A stretch of 64,000 bases of DNA from Arthrobacter sp. StoSoilB5 (GCF_019977235.1 NZ_AP024646.1:1922001-1986000); one strand, 5' to 3'; positions 39,240 through 49,041 are shown, counted from the first letter of the stretch. The notes: generated by a model from the sequence alone, not told the origin. Numbers and translations are program-made.

Positions 39240-39899
39240 TCAATTGAGCCTCCTGTTGGGTAGTCCGGTGACGCCTGGTGGCAAGGGCGGCAGTCCGGCG
39301 AACGTACAAACCATGTCAGACCAGGCCTCCAGGTGTGCTTGCACATTTGCCGTGGCGGGTGTCCAGGAGGCCCGCAGTTCAATGTCGATGGTGTCCGGCC
39401 GATCTGACAGAGTACCGAAGCTCTCCGACAGAATCCGGGTTGCGGTACCGCCCGCAGCGCGGTACTGGGCTGCGTGGTTTTCAAGGGCTTCCACCAGCCA
39501 GGTCCACGCGACGGAACCGAGCATGGTGTCGTTTCCCATCTCGGCGTCCATCTGGGCGCGGATGTAAGTGACAATCCGGAATTCGCCTTCCCATACGGCC
39601 GATCCATCGGGATCGTACAGCAGGATGAAACGGCCCGTGGCCAGTTCGTCGTCCTCTTCATGGGACGGGCTGGTGTTCTGTTTTTCTGCGAAGGCTTTGG
39701 CTGCAGGGCCGTGGACCGGTACTTGGCGGGTGGCTGCGGTGGGGCTGAAGACTTCGGCTCCAAGGGCCACGGCGTAGGGTGCCAGTCGGGCGGGCGCGGG
39801 GATTTCATCCAACCGCAATTCGCTGCGGCATTGTGCTTTTCGTAGCGTTCCCAAGGCGAAGAGAAAATCCGAGGGAACCTGGGCGAGGGCGTTCACCAT
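39240..39899 (-). CDS. DUF3000 family protein
   Basis: 219 aa matching the actinobacterial DUF3000 family: ELRLDEIPAPARLAPYAVAL near 29, GRFILLYDPDG near 90, GSVAWTWLVEALE near 126 and RASWTP near 178. No membrane segment. Function unknown. Lies 59 bases upstream of the RNase D gene on the same strand, probably co-transcribed. Confidence 0.88.
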   Translation of the reverse strand: MVNALAQVPSDFLFALGTLRKAQCRSELRLDEIPAPARLAPYAVALGAEVFSPTAATRQVPVHGPAAKAFAEKQNTSPSHEEDDELATGRFILLYDPDGSAVWEGEFRIVTYIRAQMDAEMGNDTMLGSVAWTWLVEALENHAAQYRAAGGTATRILSESFGTLSDRPDTIDIELRASWTPATANVQAHLEAWSDMVCTFAGLPPLPPGVTGLPNRRLN

Positions 39900-39911
39900 C
39901 GCAGATTATGC

Positions 39912-39951
39912 GTCCGGGGCGGCGAATCCCTGTAGGCTCGCCGCCCCGGAC
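39912..39951 (-). terminator. Terminator after the threonine aldolase gene
   Basis: Perfect 14-bp inverted repeat (39912-39925 / 39938-39951, arm GTCCGGGGCGGCGA) with a 12-base loop, 18 bases beyond the aldolase stop on the minus strand. Confidence 0.8.
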
Positions 39952-39968
39952 AATTCCTTGTTCACTTG

Positions 39969-41087
39969 TTAGTTGGCGGGTGAATCGGAGGCCAGCTCCC
40001 GCTTGATGGCGGCGACGAAGGCGTCGATATCTTCCTCCGTGGTATCGAAGGAGCACATCCACCTCACTTCGCGGCGGGCAGCGTCCCAATCGTAGAAGGC
40101 GAAGGATGAGCGCAGGCGGTCGGCGACTCCGGCGGGCAGAATTGCAAAGACGCCGTTCGACTGCGTGGCCTGGGTGGGTTCCACGCCGTCGATACCTTCG
40201 ATGGCCGAGCGCAGTCGCGCAGCCATGGCGTTGGCGTGGGCAGCGGACCGCAGCCACAGGCCGTCCTCCAGCAAGGCGATGAACTGGGCCGAGATAAAGC
40301 GCATCTTCGAAGCAAGCTGCATGTTCATCTTGCGAAGGAATTTCAGGCCGTCCGCGGCCTCAGGGTTCAGGGCGACCACGACTTCACCGAAAAGCAGACC
40401 GTTCTTGGTGCCGCCGAAGGACAGGATGTCCACGCCGGCGTCGCGGGTGAACGCACGCAGGGGGACGCCGAGGTGTGCGGCTGCGTTTGCCAGCCGCGCT
40501 CCGTCCATATGCAGCTTCATTCCCTTGGCGTGGGCGTGGTCGGCGATCGCCCGCACTTCGTCGGGCGTATAGCACGTGCCCAGTTCGGTGGTTTGTGTGA
40601 TGGAAACAACCAAGGGCTGCGCGCGGTGCTCGTCGCCCCAGCCCCAGGCTTCACGGTCGATCAACGCGGGGGTGAGCTTTCCGTCTTCCGTGGGTACCTG
40701 CAGGAGCTTGATGCCGCCCACGCGCTCAGGCGCCCCATTCTCGTCCATGTTGATATGCGCCGTGGAAGCGCAGATAACTGCGCCCCAGCGGGGGAGGAGC
40801 GACTGCAGGGACAGGACATTGGCGCCTGTGCCATTGAAGACCGGGAATGTTTCGATGCCGCTTCCGAACTGCTGTTCCAGGACCTCCTGGAGCCGGGCAG
40901 TGTAGACGTCCTCTCCATAAGAGACCTGGTGGCCTCCGTTGGCGTTAGCCAGGGCAGACAGGATCTCGGGGTGGACCCCGGAGTAATTGTCCGATGCAAA
41001 GCCCCGGACTGAGGGATCGTGGAGTTGACCGGATGTGGCGGGGGCGCTCGGGATTGCCTCTGTTGTACTCGTCACTTGTTCGTTCAC
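39969..41087 (-). CDS. Low-specificity threonine aldolase family (PLP enzyme)
   Basis: 372 aa, fold type I PLP enzyme. N-terminal FASDNYSGVHPEIL, NGTGANVLSL near 87, HMDGARLANA near 195 and the PLP lysine in SFGGTKNGLLFGE near 229 match beta-eliminating lyase/threonine aldolases, which split L-threonine or allo-threonine to glycine and acetaldehyde. GTG 41087 is chosen as start (MNEQVTST); longer readings extend into the SDR gene. The SDR gene ends 11 bases upstream, so the two are likely co-transcribed. Confidence 0.9.
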   Translation of the reverse strand: MNEQVTSTTEAIPSAPATSGQLHDPSVRGFASDNYSGVHPEILSALANANGGHQVSYGEDVYTARLQEVLEQQFGSGIETFPVFNGTGANVLSLQSLLPRWGAVICASTAHINMDENGAPERVGGIKLLQVPTEDGKLTPALIDREAWGWGDEHRAQPLVVSITQTTELGTCYTPDEVRAIADHAHAKGMKLHMDGARLANAAAHLGVPLRAFTRDAGVDILSFGGTKNGLLFGEVVVALNPEAADGLKFLRKMNMQLASKMRFISAQFIALLEDGLWLRSAAHANAMAARLRSAIEGIDGVEPTQATQSNGVFAILPAGVADRLRSSFAFYDWDAARREVRWMCSFDTTEEDIDAFVAAIKRELASDSPAN

Positions 41088-41097
41088 GCTTTCAAGT

Positions 41098-41835
41098 CTA
41101 TTTGGCCAACAGGATGCGCTGGCCGTTGATGGTGGCCGCCGGTTTGTCGAAGAGTTCGACGACGGCAGCGGCCAGTTCTTCGACGTCCGTGTAGCCGGGG
41201 AATCGCCGCTCCGGGTGCTCGCGCCGCATGGCGGCATCGACGAGGGATTTGACCACGAAAATGACTGCGGCGCTGTGTTGCGCCGAGGCGGCTTCCGTGG
41301 TGTCCGGGTTTTCTGCCTGCGCTTGCCGGAAGCCGTCCGCGACGGCGAGTGTCCAGGCTTCCGCGGCGGCCTTGGCGGCCGCATAGCTGGCGGTAGCGGC
41401 TGTGGGGGCAGACGCAGTAGTGGACGAGACCATGGCAAAACGGCCATTTGGTGATTCTTCCAACTGGCGATAGAAGACGCGGGAGACATTGCGCAGGGTA
41501 GTAATCGCGCCCTCTTCAAGGGAGATCCAGTCGTCGTCGGACTGGTCCTCGATGCCGGTGGCGCTTCGCCATCCACCTACAAGATGGATGACGCCATCTA
41601 TGCGCTGCACGCCCAGCAGGTGAATCGTCTCTGCCAGTTCGCGGACGGCGTCAAGGCTTGCGAGGTCGCAAACCAGCGGGGTCACCCCGTCTCCGGCTTC
41701 CAAAGCTGCGGCCTTGATGCGCACATCGTCCGAACCTACGGTGAACACCCTGTGACCGGCGGCCGCCAAAGCGCGCGCCGCAGCGACGCCGGACGCGCTG
41801 CTGCCGCCGGTCACGAGGACTGTCAGTGGGGTCAT
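41098..41835 (-). CDS. Short-chain dehydrogenase/reductase
   Basis: 245 aa. Rossmann motif TGGSSASGVA at 9-18, a VCDLAS strand, HLVGGW in place of NNAG near 85, and the catalytic Ser...Tyr-x-x-x-Lys (VSSTTAS and SYAAAKAAA) near 135-155. The Gly-rich motif is atypical (TGGSSASG). Substrate unknown. Its ATG shares one base with the DUF6421 stop. Confidence 0.87.
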   Translation of the reverse strand: MTPLTVLVTGGSSASGVAAARALAAAGHRVFTVGSDDVRIKAAALEAGDGVTPLVCDLASLDAVRELAETIHLLGVQRIDGVIHLVGGWRSATGIEDQSDDDWISLEEGAITTLRNVSRVFYRQLEESPNGRFAMVSSTTASAPTAATASYAAAKAAAEAWTLAVADGFRQAQAENPDTTEAASAQHSAAVIFVVKSLVDAAMRREHPERRFPGYTDVEELAAAVVELFDKPAATINGQRILLAK

Positions 41836-43202
41836 CAGGCCGCCGTCGCGCCCGTGATGCCGGTGGTGGATTCGATAACAGGGCGCATCTTCTTCTCCAG
41901 TGCTTCGTAGAACATCGAAAGCGGGAACTCGTCGTCCAGGACTTGGTCGGTAAGGCCGCGGGGGGCGCCGTTCAAAGGCAGCGCTTCAGGGCCCTTGGCC
42001 CAAAGCGACGCCGGGTGTGGAGTCACTGTACCGGAAATAAGCTCATAGGCTGCAAGCCAGTGGGCGGTCTTCGGGCGGTCGATGGAACGCCAGTACAGCT
42101 CTTCGATCCTGGCACCGAGCTCGATAACCACGTCTGCCACTTCGTCCCAGTCGATGCGGAGCTTGCCGTCCGTCCAGTGCAGCACGTGGTGTTGGTGCAT
42201 CCACGCGAACAGGAGCTGGCCACCAAGGCCGTCGTAGTTGCGGACGCGGTTGCCGGTGATGGCGAAGCGGAAGATCCGGTCAAAAATCACGGCGTACTGC
42301 ACAAGCTTGGCGTGCTTGCGGGCATCAGGATCGGCGTTCTCGTCCTTCTCAATGCGCACGGACTCGCGGAAGGCCGTGAGGTCGCATCGCAGCTCTTCCA
42401 GTGAGTAGAGGAAGAACGGCATGCGCTGCTTGATCATGAACGGGTCGAAGGGAAGATCGCCGCGCATGTGGGTGCGGTCGTGGATCAGGTCCCACATAAC
42501 GAACGTGCGCTGGGTGAGTTCCTGGTCGCCAAGGAGTTCCGCGGCGTCCGCAGGGAGTTCAAGGGACGTGGTGGCAGCCGCAGCTTTAAGGACGCGCCGG
42601 AACCGGGCCGCTTCGCGGTCTGCAAAGATGGCGCCCCACGTGAAGGTTGGCGTCTCACGGACAGCCACTGTCTCCGGGAAGAGGACTGCCGAGTTGGTGT
42701 CGTAGCCCGGCGTGAAATCAATGAAACGGATGGGAACGAAGAGTTTGTTGGAGTACTCGCCGGCTTCCAGTCCGCCAATGAACTCCGGCCAAATGACCTC
42801 GATCAAGACAGCTTCGACCAGCCTGTTGGTGCTGCCGTTCTGGGTGTACATGGGGAAGACCACCAGGTGCTGGAGACCATCGACCCGCTGTTCCTGCGGC
42901 TGGAACGCCTGAAGGGAGTCCAGGAAGTCCGGAACTCCGAAGCCACTTTGGACCCAACGGCTGAAGTCTTCCACCAGCAGTTCAAGGTACCGGGCGTCGT
43001 GTGGGAAGTGGGGGGCCAGCCTGGTGATGGCATCCGAAATTGTTGCTACCAGTTGGGCGGCTTCGTCGTGGGCGGCCGGGTCCGCAATGGAACCGTCCTG
43101 CTCCTGGTAGGCCTGAAGTGTGGTGGCGGCGGCCTTGAGCGCGGCCCACTCCGCGTTGTCTGCGGTGACACGCGGGAGGGCGGCTGTGGCGGTAATGGTC
43201 AT
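41835..43202 (-). CDS. DUF6421 family protein
   Basis: 455 aa; large conserved actinobacterial family without known function (DUF6421). No membrane segment or signal peptide. Notable His-rich stretches (DLIHDRTHMRGD near 255; FAWMHQHHVLHW near 340) could bind metal. ATG 43202 is chosen with AAAGGACG upstream; the in-frame reading from 43253 is less likely. First gene of a DUF6421-SDR-threonine aldolase run. Confidence 0.8.
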   Translation of the reverse strand: MTITATAALPRVTADNAEWAALKAAATTLQAYQEQDGSIADPAAHDEAAQLVATISDAITRLAPHFPHDARYLELLVEDFSRWVQSGFGVPDFLDSLQAFQPQEQRVDGLQHLVVFPMYTQNGSTNRLVEAVLIEVIWPEFIGGLEAGEYSNKLFVPIRFIDFTPGYDTNSAVLFPETVAVRETPTFTWGAIFADREAARFRRVLKAAAATTSLELPADAAELLGDQELTQRTFVMWDLIHDRTHMRGDLPFDPFMIKQRMPFFLYSLEELRCDLTAFRESVRIEKDENADPDARKHAKLVQYAVIFDRIFRFAITGNRVRNYDGLGGQLLFAWMHQHHVLHWTDGKLRIDWDEVADVVIELGARIEELYWRSIDRPKTAHWLAAYELISGTVTPHPASLWAKGPEALPLNGAPRGLTDQVLDDEFPLSMFYEALEKKMRPVIESTTGITGATAA

Positions 43203-43346
43203 TGATGCTCGTCCTTTCAGAAGTCGTTCATGCTTCTGATGTGAGCGTAGCAACCGAAAAGTTTAGCTAATCCAAAAATGGGTTGAGCATAAGCAAGTCT
43301 GTGGCAAAGGGTTGTTTCGCACTGTCCGAGATCCAGCAGGAGTGCG

Positions 43347-43382
43347 TTCCGGGGCGGACGGATAAACCGGGCCGCCCCGGAA
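43347..43382 (-). terminator. Hairpin after msrB
   Basis: Perfect 11-bp inverted repeat TTCCGGGGCGG / CCGCCCCGGAA (43347-43357 / 43372-43382), 5 bases beyond the msrB stop on the minus strand. Confidence 0.7.
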
Positions 43383-43387
43383 AGCCG

Positions 43388-43846
43388 CTACTTCGTTTCG
43401 GATTCCACTGCCTCGTCGGATTCAACGAGCCGCAGCGAGATCGAGTTAATGCAGAACCGCTGGTCCGTGGGAGTCCCGTAGCCCTCGCCTTCAAACACGT
43501 GACCCAAATGCGAGTCGCAGTTCGCACACCGGACTTCCACCCGATCCATCCCCATCGTGCGGTCATGGAGATAACGCACAGTGCCCTCAGCCAACGGAGC
43601 CCAGAAGGACGGCCAACCGCAATGGGAATCGAACTTTTCGCGGCTGGTGAACAACTGGCTCCCACAAGCGCGACACTGATAAACGCCTTCCGTATGGGTG
43701 TCCCAGTACTCGCCGGTGTAGGGCCGCTCAGTACCAGCCTGGCGCAGCACGCGGTACTCATCCGGAGTCAACTCTTCACGCCACTGGGCATCGGACTTCT
43801 CCATGGGCACGCCCGTGGTCTTGCTGATGTTCTCAGGAGTGTTCAT
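43388..43846 (-). CDS. msrB: Peptide-methionine (R)-S-oxide reductase
   Basis: 152 aa. Zinc-binding CRAC and CANC pairs, the substrate-pocket FDSHCGWPSFW near 71 and the catalytic cysteine in QRFCINSISL near 131 define MsrB. Repairs methionine-R-sulfoxide in oxidised proteins. No export signal, so cytoplasmic. A 14-base gap separates it from the upstream gene on the same strand. Confidence 0.96.
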   Translation of the reverse strand: MNTPENISKTTGVPMEKSDAQWREELTPDEYRVLRQAGTERPYTGEYWDTHTEGVYQCRACGSQLFTSREKFDSHCGWPSFWAPLAEGTVRYLHDRTMGMDRVEVRCANCDSHLGHVFEGEGYGTPTDQRFCINSISLRLVESDEAVESETK

Positions 43847-43860
43847 GTCTTATGCAACGC

Positions 43861-44352
43861 TCACGAGTCGCCGATAAATCCCGAACCCGCATACAAGTGA
43901 AGAACGGGAAGCCCCAACTGATCCTGTGCCTTATTGGCCCAATCCGTGTGGAAAGTATCAGCGATTGCATGCGGGCGGGTCACCACTACCGCTTGGGCGG
44001 CGTCCAGGGCCCGGACCTTCGCTACCAAGCCGGCCACGGCACCGCCGTCGATGATCTCGCCAGTGACGCCGCCACCCAAACCATCCAGTGCCGCCAAAGA
44101 AGTGGCCAGGGTTTCCGACGCCTCAGCCCTCTCAGCCTCAAGGTTGGGGGACTGCGCACCAAGTTCCCGGAACGCTTTGGCGATATCGAGCATGGAAAGG
44201 TTCTCCAGGAAATCAACCAGGAGATGTCGCTCGGTATTGGCGGGGACAAGGACAACCAGGGGTGCGTCGCCGCCGTCGACCAATTTGGCGATGTTGACGC
44301 GGTCGTCGGGACCAAGGGGCTCTTCTGTCAGGATGACGATGGGATCGCTCAT
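43861..44352 (-). CDS. Hypothetical protein upstream of msrB
   Basis: 163 aa, not assigned to a family. The chain alternates strands and helices (SDPIVILTEEP; APLVVLVPANTERHLLVDFLENL; AQAVVVTRPHAIADTFHTDWANKAQDQ; LPVLHLY), suggestive of a Rossmann-like alpha/beta fold, perhaps universal-stress-like, but no ATP motif is visible. ATG 44352 is preferred to the longer start at 44403. Probably co-transcribed with msrB. Confidence 0.72.
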   Translation of the reverse strand: MSDPIVILTEEPLGPDDRVNIAKLVDGGDAPLVVLVPANTERHLLVDFLENLSMLDIAKAFRELGAQSPNLEAERAEASETLATSLAALDGLGGGVTGEIIDGGAVAGLVAKVRALDAAQAVVVTRPHAIADTFHTDWANKAQDQLGLPVLHLYAGSGFIGDS

Positions 44353-44487
44353 GGCTACAGCGTAGTCCCGCCGAACCGGACGACGCAGATTTTCGGTGCT
44401 CAATTCTCCCGGCCACTTCCTTCAGCCAATCCGCCGCGCGGCCTCCACATGCATGGCCCACCGCGCTTGAACGGCGACAATGGAGCC

Positions 44488-45735
44488 ATGGCATTGAATA
44501 TCCGGTCAGCGAGCGACGCTGCAGAGAAGAAAATGTCCTTGCGCGCCAAATGGGCCATTGCAGGGATCCTCACCGGAGGGACACTTGCCGGCCTGGTGGG
44601 TGCCGGTTCCTCCGCGCTCGCGGTGTATTTTGCCCGTCGCGTCATTACGCCGGCCGCCCGTCATGAGGACCAAGAGGTTCTCGCCGTGATCCGTGGCGAC
44701 AAGGGACTGCAGGTCATCCTTGCAGCCACACCTGACACGACCATCGACGGCGTGTTCAGCCTCTTCTTCGAAGGTGGCAAGGGCCATGCCAGGATTGGCA
44801 GGATCGTGTCCTATTCTCCGGCTGAACAAACGGTGCTGCGCGAAGTCGAAGAGGTCTACAGCGGCAACCTGTCTGAAGCCCGCCGCGGATGGTGGAGCGG
44901 CGCCACCTACCCGGACCCGGCCACCATTGGCCTGGCCGCTGAGGATGTGGAGATTGAGGTCGACGGCGGGAAGGCGCCGGCGTGGCTGGTCCGCGCCGAC
45001 GCGGCTTCGCGCGCGCCCATCTGGGCAATCATGGTGCACGGCCGCGGCGCGACGAGGCTTGAAGGCCTGAGGGCCGTCCGGACGGCGCGGGACCTGGGAT
45101 TGGACAGCCTGCTGATTTCGTATCGCAATGATGGACTCGCACCCTCGGCGCTCGATGGGCGCTACGGCCTGGGTTCCACGGAATGGCGGGACGTAGAAGC
45201 TGCCATCGAATACGCATTGGCACATGGCGCGGGGGAAGTGGTGTTGTTCGGCTGGTCCATGGGTGGGGCGATCAGCCTGCAGACGGCCGATCTGTCCAAG
45301 CACAGGCACCTGATCCGTGCTTTGGTGTTGGACGCGCCAGTGATCAATTGGGTCAACGTGATGGCCCACCACGCGGAGATGAACAGGATTCCCTACAACG
45401 TAGGCCGATACGGACAGTTGATGTTGGGACATCCGCTGGGCCGCAGGCTTACCGGACTCTCAGCACCCGTGGATTTCAAAGCGATGGACTGGGAAGCGCG
45501 CGCCGTCGAACTGCGCACGCCAACCCTGCTGATCCACAGCGTTGACGACGACTATGTCCCCTTTGAGCCTTCCGCGAGCCTCGCAGAGAAGAATCCGGAG
45601 ATGGTGACGTTCGAACCGTTCCACGGTGCGAGGCACACCAAGGAGTGGAACGTCGATCCGGAGAAATGGGAACGGCTGGTCCACTCCTGGCTGCAGCGTC
45701 AGTTGGCTCCCCGCAATAACCCCGGACAGCAATAA
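44488..45735 (+). CDS. Membrane-anchored alpha/beta hydrolase
   Basis: 415 aa. One N-terminal membrane helix (about 22-48), then an alpha/beta-hydrolase core: oxyanion region VHGRGATR near 178, nucleophile elbow FGWSMGGAI near 255 (Ser), Asp in HSVDDDYVP near 353, and His in GARHTKEW near 382. Substrate unknown; related to YfhR-type serine hydrolases. ATG 44488 and ATG 44533 are both possible; the first is chosen. The much longer in-frame reading from 43852 lies over the opposite gene and is rejected. Confidence 0.85.
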   Translation: MALNIRSASDAAEKKMSLRAKWAIAGILTGGTLAGLVGAGSSALAVYFARRVITPAARHEDQEVLAVIRGDKGLQVILAATPDTTIDGVFSLFFEGGKGHARIGRIVSYSPAEQTVLREVEEVYSGNLSEARRGWWSGATYPDPATIGLAAEDVEIEVDGGKAPAWLVRADAASRAPIWAIMVHGRGATRLEGLRAVRTARDLGLDSLLISYRNDGLAPSALDGRYGLGSTEWRDVEAAIEYALAHGAGEVVLFGWSMGGAISLQTADLSKHRHLIRALVLDAPVINWVNVMAHHAEMNRIPYNVGRYGQLMLGHPLGRRLTGLSAPVDFKAMDWEARAVELRTPTLLIHSVDDDYVPFEPSASLAEKNPEMVTFEPFHGARHTKEWNVDPEKWERLVHSWLQRQLAPRNNPGQQ

Positions 45736-45808
45736 CGCTGGATACCAATAAAACCGGCCAGCCAGGAGGTATTGGGCAAGCTTAAAGAAGGTGTTGGGCC
45801 GGCTGGCG

Positions 45809-46306
45809 TTAGCCCTTGGTCGCGCCGATTGGCGCGGTCACGGCCTTTGTCAGCCGGAGCAGATCGCGCGGAGCAAGTTCGATGTCGAGACCGCGGCGAC
45901 CACCGGACACCAGGATCGTATCGAAGGACAACGCCGATTCGTCCAGGACAGTAGGGGAGGGCTGGCGCTGTCCCAACGGTGAAATTCCGCCCAGGACATA
46001 GCCGGTACGGCGCTCCGCGGCCTTGGGGTCGGCCATGGCTGCCTTCTTGGAGCCAAGGGCTGCCGCCACGGATTTGAGGTCAAGGTTTCCGGAAACGGGG
46101 ACGATGCCCACGGCGAGCTTGCCTTCCACTTCCACCATCAGTGTCTTGAAAACCCGGGCGGGATCGACACCCAGGGCTTCAGCTGCCTCCACGCCATAAC
46201 TGGCCGCTGACGGATCATGGGTATACGGGTGCAGCACGAAGGGAACGCCGGCCGCAGCGAGTGCTGCAGTTGCCGGCGTTCCCTGTGATGCCATCTTCTT
46301 GGCCAT
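45809..46306 (-). CDS. ybaK: Cys-tRNA(Pro)/Cys-tRNA(Cys) deacylase YbaK
   Basis: 165 aa, full YbaK/EbsC domain: TPATAALAAAGVPFVLHPYTHD at the N-terminus, FKTLMVEVEGKLAVGIVPVSGNLDLK with the conserved Lys in the active cleft, and GGISPLGQR near 107. Hydrolyses misacylated Cys-tRNA(Pro) in trans. Lies downstream of sufE and the sulfurtransferase on the same strand with 38 bases between. Confidence 0.93.
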   Translation of the reverse strand: MAKKMASQGTPATAALAAAGVPFVLHPYTHDPSAASYGVEAAEALGVDPARVFKTLMVEVEGKLAVGIVPVSGNLDLKSVAAALGSKKAAMADPKAAERRTGYVLGGISPLGQRQPSPTVLDESALSFDTILVSGGRRGLDIELAPRDLLRLTKAVTAPIGATKG

Positions 46307-46344
46307 GCCGTCGGATGCCTTTCAGCCTTGCCTTGCGGAAAGCG

Positions 46345-46812
46345 TCAGTGTTCCAAACGGCTGGCAGCCGCCACTTTCCGCTTGATACGGCCGAGCATGG
46401 CGGTCATGCCGCGCATACGCAGGGGAGTGATGGCCCTGGTCAATCCCAGCAACTCCGGCATGTCATCCGGAACGTCCAGAATTTCCTGGGCCGTCAACCC
46501 ATCGAGTCCTTCGTGCAGCACGCCGGCGAATCCACGCGTGGTGGGAGCCTCCGGAGGAGCCTTGAAAAACAACCGGTAGGCGCGGGGGCCTTCGGCGTTG
46601 TCCTTGTTTTTCTCGGATTCGATCGTGAGGAACAAAGGTGACTGGCACTCCACAACCTGCTCCAGCAGCTCCGGGTGGTCCTTGAGGCGCTCCGGAAGTT
46701 CCGGCAGCCCACGGGAAAACTCGAGCAGCAGTTGCAGGCGGTCAGGCTCCGTCAGTGCCTGGAAGTCATCGACGATTTCCGCCAGTGCGGCGGGCAAGGT
46801 GTTGGTACTCAT
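46345..46812 (-). CDS. sufE: SufE family Fe-S / sulfur acceptor protein
   Basis: 155 aa. The sulfur-accepting cysteine lies in QVVECQSPLFL near residue 51, and the C-terminal ITPLRMRGMTAML element is typical of SufE. Accepts persulfide sulfur from a desulfurase or sulfurtransferase. ATG 46812 is chosen; the longer in-frame start would lie inside the sulfurtransferase gene. Follows that gene by 37 bases, a frequent actinobacterial pairing suggesting persulfide transfer between the two. Confidence 0.9.
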   Translation of the reverse strand: MSTNTLPAALAEIVDDFQALTEPDRLQLLLEFSRGLPELPERLKDHPELLEQVVECQSPLFLTIESEKNKDNAEGPRAYRLFFKAPPEAPTTRGFAGVLHEGLDGLTAQEILDVPDDMPELLGLTRAITPLRMRGMTAMLGRIKRKVAAASRLEH

Positions 46813-46849
46813 CACTTCCAGCTTACGCACAACGGCGCTGAATGCATCG

Positions 46850-47776
46850 CTAGTTACGGACCAAGGCTGCCGGCACGGAACCGCGCTCGGCGCCCTTGAC
46901 GATGGGTACGCGGACCGCGTTGCCCCACTCGGTCCAGGAACCGTCGTAGTTGCGGACAGTCTCAAAGCCCAGCAGGTACTTCAGCGCGAACCACGTGTGG
47001 CTCGACCGCTCGCCAATGCGGCAGTAGGCCACGACGTCGTCGCCCGCCTTCAGGCCGGCTTCGCCCAGGTAGAGGGCTTCCAGTTCCTCACGGGAACGGT
47101 AGGTGCCGTCCTCGGCCGCAGCGCGGGCCCAGGGAATCGAGGCGGCGGTGGGGATGTGGCCGCCACGCAGTGCGCCTTCTTCAGGGTAGGCGGGCATGTG
47201 GGTGCGCTGGCCCGTGTATTCCTCGGGTGAACGGACATCGATGAGGGGGTTGCCCAGGTGCGCGAGGACGTCCTCCTTGAAGGCCCGGATGGGAGCGTCG
47301 TTGCGCTCAACCTCCGGGTAGGTGCCCGGAGCCGGCGTCGGTACGTCCGTGGTCAATTCGCGGCCCTCGGCGCTCCACTTATCGCGGCCACCGTCCAGCA
47401 GGCGGACATCTTCGTGGCCGAACAGCGTGAAGACCCAGAGGGCGTAGGCAGCCCACCAGTTGGACTTGTCGCCGTAGATCACCACGGTGGTGTCGCGGGA
47501 GATGCCCTTGGATGCTGCCAAGGCGGCGAATGCGGCACCGTCGACGTAGTCGCGGGTCACTTCATCGTTCAGGTCCGTGTGCCAGTCGATCTTTACGGCA
47601 CCCGGAATGTGGCCGGTTTCGTACAGGAGGACGTCCTCATCGGACTCCACAACCACCAGCTTGCCGTCGGCGGTGGCGCCTTCGGCAAGTGCTTCGGCAA
47701 GCCACTGCGTGGATACAAGTCGTTCAGGGTTCGCATAGGACGCGAACTTTTCGTTCTGTTCAACGGGGTAGGACAT
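46850..47776 (-). CDS. Thiosulfate sulfurtransferase (two rhodanese domains)
   Basis: 308 aa. Two rhodanese domains; the second has the active loop with Cys in [15 protein letters not shown] near residue 253. The inactive N-terminal domain ends with [13 protein letters not shown]. Resembles mycobacterial CysA2/SseA-type thiosulfate:cyanide sulfurtransferases. Start ATG 47776; the 211-base divergent gap to zapE presumably holds both promoters. Likely operon with sufE and ybaK. Confidence 0.92.
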   Translation of the reverse strand: MSYPVEQNEKFASYANPERLVSTQWLAEALAEGATADGKLVVVESDEDVLLYETGHIPGAVKIDWHTDLNDEVTRDYVDGAAFAALAASKGISRDTTVVIYGDKSNWWAAYALWVFTLFGHEDVRLLDGGRDKWSAEGRELTTDVPTPAPGTYPEVERNDAPIRAFKEDVLAHLGNPLIDVRSPEEYTGQRTHMPAYPEEGALRGGHIPTAASIPWARAAAEDGTYRSREELEALYLGEAGLKAGDDVVAYCRIGERSSHTWFALKYLLGFETVRNYDGSWTEWGNAVRVPIVKGAERGSVPAALVRN

Positions 47777-47987
47777 GATGATGGCCTTTCACTGACAACG
47801 GGCGGAGCCAGGCCCTGGAAGCTGCATCAGTTGCCGGCCCGGCGTGCTCCAACACTAACCACGGGCCGCGACGAATGCTTCCCCGCTGGTCACATGGTGA
47901 AACATGGCCTTGGTCACGTCGCCGTTTTAGGGACGCCTGATGCCGGTATTCTTGCTGGGGACCTAAATACTGGAAGAACGGACCACC

Positions 47988-49028
47988 GTGGTACAGATCG
48001 AACAACTGGCTGCCCGCACGCCGGCAGTCTCCGTGGAGGAACTCCTCAAGGGTTTCTACCCGTCTCCGCGATTCGGAGAGGTATCGTTCGACAGCTACCG
48101 TCCGGACCCGGCCCAGCCCAGCCAGGCCAACGCGGTCAAGCTGCTGTCGGCTTTCGCGGATGGCGTTGGCGCCGATGACGGTGGCGGCCTGTTCAAAAAG
48201 TTGTTCGCCAAGAAGGCCCCCGCCACCCGGGCGGGCATTTACCTTGACGGAGGCTTCGGCGTCGGAAAGACCCACCTCCTGGCCTCCCTTTGGCACAGGT
48301 CTCCTGGTCCCAAGGCCTTTGGCACATTCGTTGAGTACACCAACCTCGTGGGCGCGCTCTCGTTCCGCAAGACCGTGGAAGCCCTCAGCAACTACAAGCT
48401 GGTCTGCATCGACGAATTCGAACTCGACGATCCCGGCGACACCGTGCTGATGTCCCGCCTCATGCGCGAACTGGCCGACGCCGGCGTGAAGCTGGCAGCT
48501 ACTTCCAATACCCTGCCGGGTTCCCTGGGCGAAGGCCGCTTCGCCGCGGTGGATTTCCAACGGGAGATCCAGGTCCTTGCCGACCAGTTCGACGTCGTCA
48601 GGATTGACGGCGAGGACTTCCGCCATCGTGGCCTGCCCGCAGCTCCTTCACCGTTGAAGACTGAAGAGCTCAAGCACCGCATGCACGCCGAGTTCGACGG
48701 ACAAACAGTTGCCGTGGATGACTTCAGCACTCTCGTGCACCACCTCGCCGGCGTTCACCCCAGCCGCTATCGGCAGCTGATCTCAGGCATCGAAGCCGTG
48801 GTGTGGCGCGACGTCGAGACGATTACCGAGCAGGCAGTAGCACTGCGCTTCGTGGTCCTCGCCGACCGCCTCTACGACAAAGATGTTCCGATTCTTGCCA
48901 GCGGCGTCCCGTTCGACAAACTCTTCACTGAAGAGATGATGACCGGTGGGTACATGAAGAAATACTTCCGTGCCGTGTCCAGGCTTACGGCTCTCGCCCG
49001 CGAGGGACAGAACCACGAACCTGCCTGA
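47988..49028 (+). CDS. zapE: Cell division AFG1-family ATPase ZapE
   Basis: 346 aa. Walker A GGFGVGKTHLL near residue 88, Walker B LVCIDEFELDDPGD near 140, sensor region LAATSNTLPGSLGEGRF near 170, and C-terminal YDKDVPILASGVP and KKYFRAVSRL. AFG1 ATPases associate with the division ring in E. coli (ZapE) and with respiratory-complex quality control in mitochondria. GTG start at 47988. Actinobacterial members lack parts of the N-terminal region, as here. Confidence 0.9.
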   Translation: MVQIEQLAARTPAVSVEELLKGFYPSPRFGEVSFDSYRPDPAQPSQANAVKLLSAFADGVGADDGGGLFKKLFAKKAPATRAGIYLDGGFGVGKTHLLASLWHRSPGPKAFGTFVEYTNLVGALSFRKTVEALSNYKLVCIDEFELDDPGDTVLMSRLMRELADAGVKLAATSNTLPGSLGEGRFAAVDFQREIQVLADQFDVVRIDGEDFRHRGLPAAPSPLKTEELKHRMHAEFDGQTVAVDDFSTLVHHLAGVHPSRYRQLISGIEAVVWRDVETITEQAVALRFVVLADRLYDKDVPILASGVPFDKLFTEEMMTGGYMKKYFRAVSRLTALAREGQNHEPA

Positions 49029-49041
49029 ATGGGTTCCCGCG

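Noticed and set aside
45736..45808. Terminator between the hydrolase and ybaK
   Set aside because: CCGGCCAGCC and GGCCGGCTGG look related but are not complementary in register.
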